Below are positions 25,801 through 34,171 of a DNA stretch of 64,000 nt, in pieces. The DNA is taken from assembly GCA_017441265.1 (NCBI GenBank), contig JAFRYE010000068.1:62001-126000 (forward strand), read 5' to 3'. Position numbers and translations under genes: made by a program. Under the pieces are notes generated by a model, which saw only the letters and a list, made by a program, of their open reading frames with translations, did no database searches and was not told the origin of the DNA. Source of the DNA: Lachnospiraceae bacterium (GTDB lineage Bacteria; Bacillota; Clostridia; Lachnospirales; Lachnospiraceae). The first letter of the stretch is position 1. Every line of letters starts with the position of its first letter.

Positions 25801-27029
25801 CGGGCATTTCCCTCCGTAAGACGCATCACATCGCCGATCTCGGGCACTGCGGAAAATTTTGCTTTGACGCGCACGCTGGGGTGAGGACAGTCGGCAATCT
25901 CATTGCCATCCTCATCCCACATAGACAGCACCTTAGCAGCAACATCCGTTCCGTCCGGTTTCATGAACTCGATCGTATCACCGACGGCAAATTTGTTCTT
26001 TTGTAAAAACCATGCGCAGCCGTCCGGCTCCAAACAGTCGATGATCCCCAAAAATACGGCTTCCGATGTCACCGCAGAGCTCTCGTATGTCTGAGCCGCA
26101 GTATCCGGCTTGCCGAGGAAAAACCCAGTCGTGTATCCGCGTCCTCCGCAGCGTCCGAGTTCTTCGACTGCCCGCGGCAGAACTGTCTCATACTCTTGCA
26201 ATCCCTTCTCCGCGGCGTCGATGGCCATGCGGTATGCTCTCGCCACCGTGGCGACATAGAGCGCCGTCTTCATGCGTCCTTCCACCTTGAAGCTGTCCAC
26301 GCCGGCCCGGATCAGATCCGGGATCAGACCGATCGCACAGAGGTCTTTGGAGCTGAACAGGAACGTTCCGCGCTCATTTTCCGAGACGGGAACATACTCG
26401 CCCGGTCGCGTTTCCTCGGTCACGTAATAATTCCAGCGGCACGGGTGTGTGCACGCGCCCAGATTGGCCTCTCGGCCCGTGAAATATGCCGACATAAGGC
26501 ACCGGCCGGAGTAGGCGATGCACATGGCTCCGTGAACAAAAGCCTCGATCTCGGCGCCTTCCGGAAGTTCCGAGCGGATCTGCGCGATCTCTCCGAGCGA
26601 CAACTCGCGCCCGCAAACCACGCGCGATGCACCGAGGTCGTACCAGAACCGAAAGGTCTCGGAATTGACATTGTTCGCCTGCGTGCTGATATGGATGGCA
26701 ATCTCCGGACGAAGCATCTTCTTCGCGATCGCGAACATTCCCGCGTCGGCGATGATCACCGCATCGGGACCGATCTCGTTGAGTGACTCAAAATACTCTC
26801 GCGCCTCCGCAAGATCACGATTGTGCGCGATGATATTGGCCGTCACATAGAGTTTTTTTCCCCGCTCGTGACAGTACCCGACCGCCCATGCGAGCTGCTC
26901 TTTCGTAAAATTCTTCGCTTTCGCGCGAAGACTGAATTCCTCACCGCCGACATACACGGCGTCCGCTCCGTATCGCACCGCCGTCTTCAAAACCTCGGGC
27001 GAGCCGGCCGGAATCAATAATTCTGTCAT
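25797..27029 (-). CDS. trhP: U32 family protein, TrhP-like tRNA hydroxylation factor
   Basis: 410 residues. The N-terminal barrel starts TELLIPAGSPEVLKTAVRYGADAVYVGG, the family signature IEAFVHGAMCIAYSGRCLMS is at about 170-190, and further cysteines lie in ACTHPCRWNYYV; a C-terminal domain with KFAVGDTIEFMKP ends the protein. U32 proteins were once called collagenases; in Bacillus and E. coli, TrhP members make 5-hydroxyuridine at tRNA position 34. The next gene upstream encodes TrmR, which methylates that base, so the tRNA role is favoured. Bacillus has two copies; only one is here. Confidence 0.85.
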   Translation of the reverse strand: MTELLIPAGSPEVLKTAVRYGADAVYVGGEEFSLRAKAKNFTKEQLAWAVGYCHERGKKLYVTANIIAHNRDLAEAREYFESLNEIGPDAVIIADAGMFAIAKKMLRPEIAIHISTQANNVNSETFRFWYDLGASRVVCGRELSLGEIAQIRSELPEGAEIEAFVHGAMCIAYSGRCLMSAYFTGREANLGACTHPCRWNYYVTEETRPGEYVPVSENERGTFLFSSKDLCAIGLIPDLIRAGVDSFKVEGRMKTALYVATVARAYRMAIDAAEKGLQEYETVLPRAVEELGRCGGRGYTTGFFLGKPDTAAQTYESSAVTSEAVFLGIIDCLEPDGCAWFLQKNKFAVGDTIEFMKPDGTDVAAKVLSMWDEDGNEIADCPHPSVRVKAKFSAVPEIGDVMRLTEGNAR

Positions 27030-27059
27030 ATATTCTCCTTGCTCGGGCCCGAACGTTCG

Positions 27060-27728
27060 TCAGCCCTGAAACACACTGAGCGCCATTCCGTCACCGGAAG
27101 GCACGATGCAACTCGTCAACTCGCTGTCCGCGAACAGCTCGTCGATAAAGCGCCGCATACGCATATGGATGGTCCTGTCCCGCCGTGTTACCGTAAACTT
27201 GGACTCGGCGATGCTCCCCTCCTGCAGCACATTGTCGCAGACCAAAAGCGCCCCCGGCACCAGCATTCTGCGGATATACGGCCAAAAGACCGGATACTGC
27301 GCCTTCGCGGCGTCGAGGAAAATGAAATCGAACTTGCGATCATTTTCCGCAAGATCCTTTAATATCTCCGCAGCATCTCCGGGCAAAAGCGTGATCGTGC
27401 GCGACAATTCCTCACGCTCCGCGAACAATCGGGATGCCTCCGCGATGCGGCCGGGATCATTTTCGATCGTTGTGATCGGAACCGTATATCCCGTGCAATC
27501 CGCGAGAAACGAAGCGGAAAAACCGATGGCCGTCCCGATCTCCAGAATTGAGGATGGCTTGGAAATTGCGGTCAAAAAGCGAAGAAGCCCCTGTGCTTCT
27601 TTGCGAATGACAGGAACTTCCGTAAGTTTCGCGCGTTGCTCAACGTCCGCAAGCCACAGGGGCAAATCCGGCACCAATGTGCCGATGTATTCCGCAATAT
27701 GCGAATTCATCAACAGCGAATCATTCAT
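27060..27728 (-). CDS. trmR: O-methyltransferase, TrmR-like (tRNA 5-hydroxyuridine methylation)
   Basis: 222 residues with a class I SAM-binding fold: ILEIGTAIGFSASFLADC at about 62-79, ITTIENDPGR, and the metal/catalytic DFIFLDAAKAQY with the later VCDNVLQEG. It belongs to the COMT/CCoAMT-like O-methyltransferases. TrmR of Bacillus turns ho5U34 into mo5U34 in tRNA, and its gene (yrrM) neighbours mltG and U32 genes exactly as here. The start overlaps the stop of the MltG-like gene by 1 base. Two copies of the GGAAAATG word in opposite orientation lie inside this gene. Confidence 0.85.
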   Translation of the reverse strand: MNDSLLMNSHIAEYIGTLVPDLPLWLADVEQRAKLTEVPVIRKEAQGLLRFLTAISKPSSILEIGTAIGFSASFLADCTGYTVPITTIENDPGRIAEASRLFAEREELSRTITLLPGDAAEILKDLAENDRKFDFIFLDAAKAQYPVFWPYIRRMLVPGALLVCDNVLQEGSIAESKFTVTRRDRTIHMRMRRFIDELFADSELTSCIVPSGDGMALSVFQG

Positions 27729-28177
27729 CAGAGATTCCCTTCATCGTCTTCATCCAGCGGCACATCGTCTTCGATCTCCTCCGACGGCGTCGCTATCTTG
27801 TTCATGATGTCATTGTAATTCATGCTCGTGCTGAGTTTATATGTCCCCGGATTGACTACGTATTTATTGATCTTGATCTTGACATAGAAAGAAAGTTCAT
27901 TGACGATCAGTCCCTCGCGCTCAAGGCGTTTGCACACATCCCGGGTCGAATCGCCGATCTCAATATAAAATTCTTTCTCCTCCGAATGCTCCGCATCGGC
28001 CACCGATACATTGCCGAAGAGCTGGTAGCAAAAACCTTTTGCGTATACGCTCAACTGGATCACGGCAACAACCGCCAGAAAATAGAACACCACCTCGACG
28101 CACAGGCGGATAAATCCGCTCGACATCCCGATGACGATCTTATCGGCACCCGATTGTTTCTTTTTCTTCTTTCTCAT
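27728..28177 (-). CDS. short MltG/YceG-like membrane protein lacking the catalytic domain
   Basis: 149 residues: a Lys-rich cytoplasmic start (MRKKKKKQ), one transmembrane helix (about 27-48), then a LysM-like subdomain (IGDSTRDVCKRLEREGLI, YVVNPGTYKLSTSMNYNDIM) as found in the N-terminal half of MltG. Full MltG is about 330-390 residues with a catalytic Glu in the second half; here the protein ends in an acidic tail right after the LysM-like part. So it probably cannot cleave glycan strands. It sits between rnjA and trmR, where mltG is usually found. It may be a family variant rather than a broken gene, because start, stop and spacing are tidy. Confidence 0.7.
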   Translation of the reverse strand: MRKKKKKQSGADKIVIGMSSGFIRLCVEVVFYFLAVVAVIQLSVYAKGFCYQLFGNVSVADAEHSEEKEFYIEIGDSTRDVCKRLEREGLIVNELSFYVKIKINKYVVNPGTYKLSTSMNYNDIMNKIATPSEEIEDDVPLDEDDEGNL

Positions 28178-28198
28178 AACTCCTCGCCCGTTTCGGAA

Positions 28199-29860
28199 TC
28201 AATTGCATTCCGTGATCACCGGAAGGATCATCGGCCGGCGATGGATCTCCTTCCAGATAAATTCGCTGAGTGCGTTTCGGATCTCGCTCTTGAGGCGGTT
28301 GACATCGTTGCTGCCGCTGTCCTCAAACTGCATCATGCAATCGCGCGCGATCTCCTCAGCACGCTCGATCATCTCCTCAGCGTCCTTGATGTAAACAAAG
28401 CCTTTCGTCACAATGACCGGCTCGCTCACAAAGCGTCCCGACTCGCAGTCGAGACATGCGGTGACGATCACGATACCGTTCTCCGAGAGATACTGACGAT
28501 CCCGAAGCACGATATTTCCGACGTCGCCGACTCCCAGTCCGTCTACGAGAATGCCTCTCGCGGGAACCGTGTCGATCACTTCCGCCTTCTTGTCCGTCAA
28601 TGCCAGAACATCGCCGGAGCGGATGATCGGTACATTTTCCTTATTCAAGCCGAGATCGACACAGATGTTTCTCTGCGCGATGCGGTGACGATACTCACCG
28701 TGGATCGGGATCGCATACTTCGGACGGATCAGGCTGTACAAGAACTTAATCTCGTCCTGGCACGCGTGGCCGGACACATGGGTATCCTGGAAAATAACTC
28801 TCGCACCGAGGACCGAGAGGTCGTTGATCAACTTGAAAACGCTCTTCTCATTGCCGGGGATCGGCGTCGAACTGATAATGACGACGTCGCCCGGAACGAT
28901 ATTGATCTTCTTGTGTGCCGATGCGGCGACTCTCGAAAGTGCCGCCATGGGCTCGCCCTGACTTCCCGTCATGATCAGCACCAGCTGCTCCTCGGGATAC
29001 TTGCCGGTCTCCTCCAGCGAGATCAGCAGATTCTCGGGCATCTTGATATAGCCGAGCTCCACGGCGGTGTTGACGATATTGATCATGCTGCGGCCGTCGA
29101 TCGCAACCTTGCGCCCGTATTTTACGGCGCAGTTGATGATCTGCTGAATGCGGTCGACGTTCGACGCGAATGTGGCAACGATAATGCGATGATGCACATT
29201 GTCCGCAAAAATGTTGTCAAAGGTCTTGCCGACCGTGCGCTCCGACATGGTCATGCCGGGCTTGAGCGCGTTCGTCGAGTCGCACAGAAGTGCCAGAACG
29301 CCCTTCGAGCCGAGCACACCGAGGCGCTGTAAGTCGATGGTATCGCCGTATACCGGCGTGAAATCGATCTTAAAGTCGCCCGTGTGGATCACCGTGCCGA
29401 CAGGCGATGTGATCGCAAGGGCGCTGCTGCCCGCGATACTGTGGTTCGTGCGGATATACTCTACCTCAAGCGATCCGCAGCGGATCTTATCACCGTAATC
29501 GACGACCTCAAGCGGAACGTCGATGGTCTTTGTCGCTTCCTCAAGCTTGTTCGCGATGATCGCGATCGTCAGCTGCGTGCCGTACACCGGCACCGGAATC
29601 TCACGCAGAACGTAAGGCAATGCGCCGATGTGGTCCTCATGTCCGTGCGTGATAAAAAAGCCTCTCACCATGTCGATATGGTCCCGAAGGAATGTCACAT
29701 CGGGAATGACAAGGTCGATGCCGAGCATGTCGTCGGAAGGAAATGCCAAACCGCAATCCACAACGATGATATCATCGCCGTACCAGAACGCGGTAATGTT
29801 CATCCCGACCTGCTCAAGCCCGCCGAGAGGTATGATCTTCAATACTTTCTTTCTGCTCAT
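28199..29860 (-). CDS. rnj: ribonuclease J
   Basis: 553 residues, full RNase J length. The metallo-beta-lactamase ligands THGHEDHIG are at about 71-79; the beta-CASP part contains VIVATFASNVDRIQQI and MTGSQGEPMAALSR, followed by HVSGHACQDEIK and PIHGEYRH. It is a 5'-3' exonuclease and endonuclease central to mRNA decay in Firmicutes. Only one rnj gene is in the window, so J1 and J2 cannot be told apart. It lies 34 bp after the DUF1292 gene, in the ireB-ruvX-DUF1292-rnj operon, with a GAGGAG site. Confidence 0.95.
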   Translation of the reverse strand: MSRKKVLKIIPLGGLEQVGMNITAFWYGDDIIVVDCGLAFPSDDMLGIDLVIPDVTFLRDHIDMVRGFFITHGHEDHIGALPYVLREIPVPVYGTQLTIAIIANKLEEATKTIDVPLEVVDYGDKIRCGSLEVEYIRTNHSIAGSSALAITSPVGTVIHTGDFKIDFTPVYGDTIDLQRLGVLGSKGVLALLCDSTNALKPGMTMSERTVGKTFDNIFADNVHHRIIVATFASNVDRIQQIINCAVKYGRKVAIDGRSMINIVNTAVELGYIKMPENLLISLEETGKYPEEQLVLIMTGSQGEPMAALSRVAASAHKKINIVPGDVVIISSTPIPGNEKSVFKLINDLSVLGARVIFQDTHVSGHACQDEIKFLYSLIRPKYAIPIHGEYRHRIAQRNICVDLGLNKENVPIIRSGDVLALTDKKAEVIDTVPARGILVDGLGVGDVGNIVLRDRQYLSENGIVIVTACLDCESGRFVSEPVIVTKGFVYIKDAEEMIERAEEIARDCMMQFEDSGSNDVNRLKSEIRNALSEFIWKEIHRRPMILPVITECN

Positions 29861-29894
29861 AATCTCCTCTTATTACACTGTCATTAAACCAGCG

Positions 29895-30161
29895 TCACTC
29901 CTCGACGCTGATCGAAAAATCATCTTCAAATTCGCCGAAAGCCTCTACGACGGCGTCGATCTCATCATCGTCATCCACGAGATCGTACGTGATTCCCTCG
30001 TCGTCCTTCGCCGATGCGCGCAATATAACCGCGCAATCCTCCTCGGAGTCGTTCACCAGCAAATATTCCTTGCCGTCCACCGTTGTCTGCGCAATGACTT
30101 CCAGCATCACTTCCGTGCCGTCATCCGCAAGAAAAGGAACCATTGTCGGTTTCTCGCTCAT
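29895..30161 (-). CDS. DUF1292 family protein (YrzB-like)
   Basis: 88 residues, strongly acidic, matching DUF1292: [19 protein letters not shown], then GKEYLLVND and a run of acidic residues to the end. The function is unknown, but the gene stands directly after ruvX in most Firmicutes (as yrzB in Bacillus), and here overlaps it by 4 bp. GGAGGAG precedes the ATG. No catalytic motif is visible. Confidence 0.88.
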   Translation of the reverse strand: MSEKPTMVPFLADDGTEVMLEVIAQTTVDGKEYLLVNDSEEDCAVILRASAKDDEGITYDLVDDDDEIDAVVEAFGEFEDDFSISVEE

Positions 30162-30634
30162 CTCTCCTCCGTCCCGGCCAACAGCGCCGCCCGCTCCTCG
30201 GGCTGACCGCTGATATAGTCCATGTATGATTGTAAAATGATAACCGCGGCCAGTTTGTCGATGACCGCTCCCTGTTTCTTGAAATCTTTCTCCGCGGAGT
30301 CCAGGATCCGATGCGCCTCGACCGTCGTCAAACGCTCATCCCATAAAACAACGGGCAGCCCCGTTCTGCGCTCCAGGTCTGCCGCAAATGACTCCGTCTT
30401 CTCGGCGCGCTCACCTACGCTGTTGTCCAGGCGCTTCGGATAACCTACAACAATCGCGTTAATGTTCCGCTCCTTAACGATCTCTTCGATTCTTTGATAT
30501 GTCTGTCGCAGCTTCGTCTCATGCTTCCGCCGTATCACCTCCAGAGGCTGCGCAGTCAAAAACAAAGCGTCACTCCCGGCTACGCCGACAGTCGCCGCCC
30601 CGAAATCCAATCCGAGCAATCGCAATTCACTCAT
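30158..30634 (-). CDS. ruvX: RuvX/YqgF family nuclease, 16S pre-rRNA processing
   Basis: 158 residues from an ATG at 30634 ([19 protein letters not shown]), which places the conserved DFG/RNase H fold at the N-terminus as usual. Later motifs are [32 protein letters not shown] and [14 protein letters not shown] with the catalytic Asp. The family is linked to maturation of the 16S rRNA 5' end in E. coli and to Holliday junctions by fold. It lies between ireB and the DUF1292 gene, overlapping the latter. Confidence 0.92.
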   Translation of the reverse strand: MSELRLLGLDFGAATVGVAGSDALFLTAQPLEVIRRKHETKLRQTYQRIEEIVKERNINAIVVGYPKRLDNSVGERAEKTESFAADLERRTGLPVVLWDERLTTVEAHRILDSAEKDFKKQGAVIDKLAAVIILQSYMDYISGQPEERAALLAGTEER

Positions 30635-30674
30635 CGCAAGTACCTGCGGGCAGGCCGCAGTATCCCCTTTCGCA

Positions 30675-30944
30675 TCAATGGTCAAGGCTGCTCAGGTAGA
30701 GACGCACAAGTTCCTCGATGATCTCGTCCCGCTCAACTTTTGCGATCGCGCTTCTGGCATTCATATGGCTGGTGATGAATGTCGGATCACCGCTCATGAG
30801 ATAGCCCACGATCTGCGCCGTCGGGTTGTAGCCTTTCTCACGCAGCGCCACGTAAACGCGGTCAAGCACCTCATGAATTCTCTCACTGGAATGCTCCGGA
30901 GACGTGAATTGAATCGTGTTCCCACTGTCCTTAAACTTGGTCAT
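30675..30944 (-). CDS. ireB: IreB family regulatory phosphoprotein (UPF0297)
   Basis: 89 residues. The sequence [24 protein letters not shown] followed by [25 protein letters not shown] is diagnostic of IreB. In Enterococcus, IreB is phosphorylated on Thr by the kinase IreK and down-regulates cephalosporin resistance; a similar role under a PASTA kinase is inferred. ATG at 30944 follows GAGGT. It is the first gene of the long operon that runs to the MutS-like pair, with a promoter about 100 bp upstream. Confidence 0.93.
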   Translation of the reverse strand: MTKFKDSGNTIQFTSPEHSSERIHEVLDRVYVALREKGYNPTAQIVGYLMSGDPTFITSHMNARSAIAKVERDEIIEELVRLYLSSLDH

Positions 30945-31040
30945 AAATCTACCTCGCAGTCCTGCGCAACGCGCATGCGCATGTTCCTCCCGCGTGCGTT
31001 TCAAACTTTATCTCTCCTCGTTCGCACACGTTCATGTCAT

Positions 31041-31069
31041 ATTGTACCCCAAAACCGTGCAAATAGCAA
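31041..31069 (-). promoter_or_regulatory. SigA-type promoter for the ireB operon
   Basis: On the minus strand TTGCTA and TACAAT are separated by 17 bases, just downstream of the mtaB stop. A leader of about 90 bases precedes ireB. Confidence 0.6.
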
Positions 31070-31073
31070 CAGT

Positions 31074-32441
31074 TTATTGAACAAGAACCGACCGATCCGG
31101 CAGGATTTTCGAACCGATGACCGTCATTTCCCGATTGACGGCGTCCGCATTCGCCGAAACGACGTACGGAATGTATTCCCGGCTGTATCCGCGGTAAAAA
31201 CCGTCACCGTACTCCGGCGCCGGCTCCTCGAGCAAAACCCGTGCTTCCTTTCCGATCCAACGCGTGCGATACGCGACGGACTCCCTCTCCGCCGCCGCGA
31301 TCAGCCGTCCCGCGCGCTCCTTCTTACAGTTCTCCGTCAAATGACCGTCCATCCTGTCCGCGAGCGTTCCCGATCGTCTGGAATACGGGAACACGTGCAC
31401 CTGCGCGAATCCGATCTCGCCGATAAACGCCAGACTTTCCGAGAAATCCTCCTCCGTCTCTCCCGGAAATCCCGCGATCACATCGGTCGTGATCGCAGGG
31501 TCATAGAAATAGGTTCGAAGAAGCCGGACAGCCTCTTTGTATTGCTCCGTCGTGTAGTGCCTTCGCATCGCGGCAAGCGTTCTGTCGCAGCCGCTCTGCA
31601 GGGAAAGATGAAACTGTGGGCAAAGCGAAGGGATCTCCGAAAGCCCGCGAATGAAGTCCTCCGTCATGATCCGCGGCTCCAGCGACCCGAGCCGGATCCT
31701 CACAATACCCGGAATTTCCACGATCTTGCGAAGCAGCGTAAGCAACGGCAGTTCCCCCGAGATCGGCTTCAGTTCCGCGATCTCCCTCGCGGAATGGTTC
31801 TCAAGGCCGTAGGAGGAAAGGTGTATTCCGTTCAGAACGATCTCGTGAACTCCGTTTCCCGCCAGAACAGTTGCTTCTTTGACGACCTGCTCCGGCGCTC
31901 TGGAGGCGATCCGCCCGCGAACGTACGGTATGATACAATAACTGCAGAACTGATTACATCCGTCCTGAATCTTCAAAAACGCACGGGTCCGCTCCTGCGA
32001 AACGGTCGGCGGAAGATCCTCATATTCCGATCGCGGCGCATCCTCGAGATAGGAAAACGGCGCCGATTCCCCTGCTTCCATCCTTCGATACACATCGTTC
32101 AGCACATGCACGATCTCGCCTTTGCGGCGATTTCCAATGCAAACGTCCGCCGGAATGTCGGTTTCCGCGATCCCGCTTTTTTGCACATAGCAACCCACCG
32201 CCACAATGACGGCGTGTTCCGAGACCGCCCGCGCCTTGTGCAGCATTTGCCGGGTTTTCCGGTCAGCGATATTGGTCACCGTACACGTATTGACGATCGT
32301 GATATCGCAGATCTCCCCGAAGGAAACCTCCTTGCATCCGCAGTCCGTCAGCATCATCCTCATCGCTTCGGATTCACAGGTGTTGACCTTGCATCCGAGG
32401 GTGTGTACGGAAAATGTCTTGCCCAAAAGGTAATTTGTCAT
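31074..32441 (-). CDS. mtaB: tRNA t6A37 methylthiotransferase MtaB
   Basis: 455 residues. The N-terminal methylthiotransferase domain has TLGCKVNTCESEAM and the cysteines of the second Fe-S cluster (VNTCTVTN, VAVGCYVQ). The radical SAM motif CNQFCSYCIIPYVRGR is at about 157-172, and a TRAM-like C-terminus ends the protein. MtaB adds a methylthio group to t6A at position 37 of tRNA for Lys. It has its own transcription unit, divergent from the HPr-like gene. A GGAAAATG copy lies in its first codons. Confidence 0.94.
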   Translation of the reverse strand: MTNYLLGKTFSVHTLGCKVNTCESEAMRMMLTDCGCKEVSFGEICDITIVNTCTVTNIADRKTRQMLHKARAVSEHAVIVAVGCYVQKSGIAETDIPADVCIGNRRKGEIVHVLNDVYRRMEAGESAPFSYLEDAPRSEYEDLPPTVSQERTRAFLKIQDGCNQFCSYCIIPYVRGRIASRAPEQVVKEATVLAGNGVHEIVLNGIHLSSYGLENHSAREIAELKPISGELPLLTLLRKIVEIPGIVRIRLGSLEPRIMTEDFIRGLSEIPSLCPQFHLSLQSGCDRTLAAMRRHYTTEQYKEAVRLLRTYFYDPAITTDVIAGFPGETEEDFSESLAFIGEIGFAQVHVFPYSRRSGTLADRMDGHLTENCKKERAGRLIAAAERESVAYRTRWIGKEARVLLEEPAPEYGDGFYRGYSREYIPYVVSANADAVNREMTVIGSKILPDRSVLVQ

Positions 32442-32488
32442 ACGCCCAACCTTCCGTCAAAATTTCATCATGATTTTCGGTAAAACAA

Positions 32489-32517
32489 TTGACATTCCTC
32501 CGTGGAAAAGGTACTAT
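32489..32517 (+). promoter_or_regulatory. SigA promoter for the HPr-like gene
   Basis: A perfect TTGACA and TACTAT are separated by 17 bases. Transcription starts near 32524, giving a short leader before the AAAGGAGG site. Confidence 0.8.
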
Positions 32518-32551
32518 GAAGTTAGCCGATACAAAGGAGGATTTATTCATC

Positions 32552-32782
32552 ATGAAGACGGTTACAATCACATTGAATTCCATCGATAAGGTTAAAAACT
32601 TCGTCAATGACATCACCAAATTCCGTTCCGACTTTGATCTGGTGTCCGGTCGTTACGTCATCGATGCGAAGTCCATCATGGGAATCTTCAGTCTGGATCT
32701 CTCCAAGCCGATCTCCCTGAACATTCACAATGAAGACGAGATCGATACGATCCTCGAAGTTCTCAAGCCTTATCTCTGCTGA
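32552..32782 (+). CDS. HPr-like protein lacking the phosphorylatable histidine
   Basis: 76 residues starting MKTVTITLNSIDKVKNFVND, with AAAGGAGG 11 bases upstream. The HPr fold is recognisable: the regulatory Ser site is intact in DAKSIMGIFSLDL (Ser-46 region of HPr), but the GIHARPA motif with the catalytic His-15 is replaced by SIDKVKNF. Such a protein cannot carry phosphate for the sugar phosphotransferase system. It resembles Crh of Bacillus, which also lacks His-15 and, when phosphorylated on Ser-46, acts with CcpA in carbon catabolite repression. A Crh-like role is therefore inferred. The gene is monocistronic with its own promoter and terminator. Confidence 0.88.
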   Translation: MKTVTITLNSIDKVKNFVNDITKFRSDFDLVSGRYVIDAKSIMGIFSLDLSKPISLNIHNEDEIDTILEVLKPYLC

Positions 32783-32804
32783 TACTCTCTATTTGAACAA
32801 GTTC

Positions 32805-32833
32805 GGGCATTGCCTTGCGGCAGTGCCCTTTTT
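32805..32833 (+). terminator. intrinsic terminator after the HPr-like gene
   Basis: GGGCATTGCC and GGCAGTGCCC pair over 10 bp with one G-U pair around a TTGC loop, followed by TTTTT. It separates this gene from the converging thiI. Confidence 0.9.
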
Positions 32834-32839
32834 GTATGC

Positions 32840-34024
32840 TTATTCCGGCAAAATGCGCATGATCTCACGCTCACCGATAGCCTTCTGCGTCATCTCGTCG
32901 ATAATGTCGGCAAGCAGTTTCTCCGATTTCTCCATCGCCTTCACGATTGGTTTCGTCACCGGATGTTTCGCAACATAGATCGTGCAGCAGTCCTCGTATG
33001 GTAAAATGCTCGTCTCATACGTTCCGATGCGCTTGGAGATCGCCACGATCTCCTCTTTGTCAAACGCGATCAACGGACGGTACACCGGCAGCGTGCAAAC
33101 CGCATTCGTCGTGTTCAGGCTCTGCATCGTCTGGCTTGCGACCTGACCGATGCTCTCGCCGGTAACCAAAGCGAGACAATCATTTTCCAAAGCGATGCGC
33201 TCCGCGATCCGCATCATATAGCGGCGCATGATGATCGTCAGTTGATCGTGAGGACAGCGCTCATAGATCGACATCTGGATATCCGTAAAATTCACGATGT
33301 TCAAACGGATCGGTCCCGTATAGCGAGAAATGATCTTCGCAAGGTCAACGACCTTCTGAAGCGCACGCTCGCTTGTGTACGGCGGCGCATGGAAATACGT
33401 CGCATCGATGCTGACGCCTCGTTTTGCGATCATATAGCCGGCCACAGGGCTGTCAATGCCGCCCGAGAGAAGAAGCATCGCGCGGCCGTTGCATCCCACC
33501 GGCATTCCTCCGGGTCCCGGATAGCTGTCCGTGTAGATGTACACATGTCCGCGAACTTCAACCGTAAAGCGCAGCTTCGGCTCCGTAACATTGACCTTCA
33601 ACTCGGGGAACTGCTTTAACAGATGCTCGCCGATGTCTGCACAGATCTCCGGCGATTCCTTCGGATAATTCTTGTCTCCTCGCTTACAAAACACCTTGAA
33701 CGTAGTATTTCTGTCAGGAATGTGCTCCTCGACGTAAGCCGTGCAGGCAGCGAGAATATCGTCCCATTCCGTACTGTTCACGACTTCCACCGGACAATAC
33801 TCGGCAACACCGAAAACCCGGGAGATCGCCGAAACGGTATCCTCATAGTCAAATCCTTCCGGACAGAGCACGAAAATGCGGCCCGGCTCCTTGCGCACAT
33901 GGAATCCGCCGCCGGCCATACGAAGGCTGTGGCGCACCTGTTCCACGAGGCAATCCTCGAAATAGGAGCGGTTTTTTCCCTTTAAACCGATCTCCGCGTA
34001 TTTGATCAAAAACGCACGGTACAT
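32840..34024 (-). CDS. thiI: tRNA 4-thiouridine synthase ThiI
   Basis: 394 residues: N-terminal ferredoxin-like and THUMP domain (about 1-165; RAFLIKYAEIGLKGKN), then the PP-loop ATPase with LLSGGIDSPVAGYMIAKRG. The C-terminal rhodanese domain of the E. coli enzyme is absent, as usual in Firmicutes, where a dedicated cysteine desulfurase supplies sulfur directly. That partner is probably the NifS-type gene just upstream. It makes s4U8 in tRNA. The start at 34024 has GAGGT upstream; longer frames lack family similarity. Confidence 0.94.
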   Translation of the reverse strand: MYRAFLIKYAEIGLKGKNRSYFEDCLVEQVRHSLRMAGGGFHVRKEPGRIFVLCPEGFDYEDTVSAISRVFGVAEYCPVEVVNSTEWDDILAACTAYVEEHIPDRNTTFKVFCKRGDKNYPKESPEICADIGEHLLKQFPELKVNVTEPKLRFTVEVRGHVYIYTDSYPGPGGMPVGCNGRAMLLLSGGIDSPVAGYMIAKRGVSIDATYFHAPPYTSERALQKVVDLAKIISRYTGPIRLNIVNFTDIQMSIYERCPHDQLTIIMRRYMMRIAERIALENDCLALVTGESIGQVASQTMQSLNTTNAVCTLPVYRPLIAFDKEEIVAISKRIGTYETSILPYEDCCTIYVAKHPVTKPIVKAMEKSEKLLADIIDEMTQKAIGEREIMRILPE

Positions 34025-34171
34025 GTCATTTACCTCTTGATTATCGCAATGTTTGTATATATTTGCGTGTTTTTGTACGGTTATGCAGGATATCGCGCTA
34101 CATAACGTGTTTTTCAACGTCTCATTTTGAAACGCCGAACGTTTCATCCGGCGTTTTCCCGTATATATGTT

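Noticed and set aside
30678-32483. A 601-codon plus-strand open frame opposite mtaB
   Set aside because: Antisense to a clear MtaB with all Fe-S motifs; Arg/His-rich product without similarity.
34079-34155. Two inverted repeats between iscS and thiI as a terminator or riboswitch
   Set aside because: Stems of 6-7 bp with long loops and no T tract; no known riboswitch core recognised.
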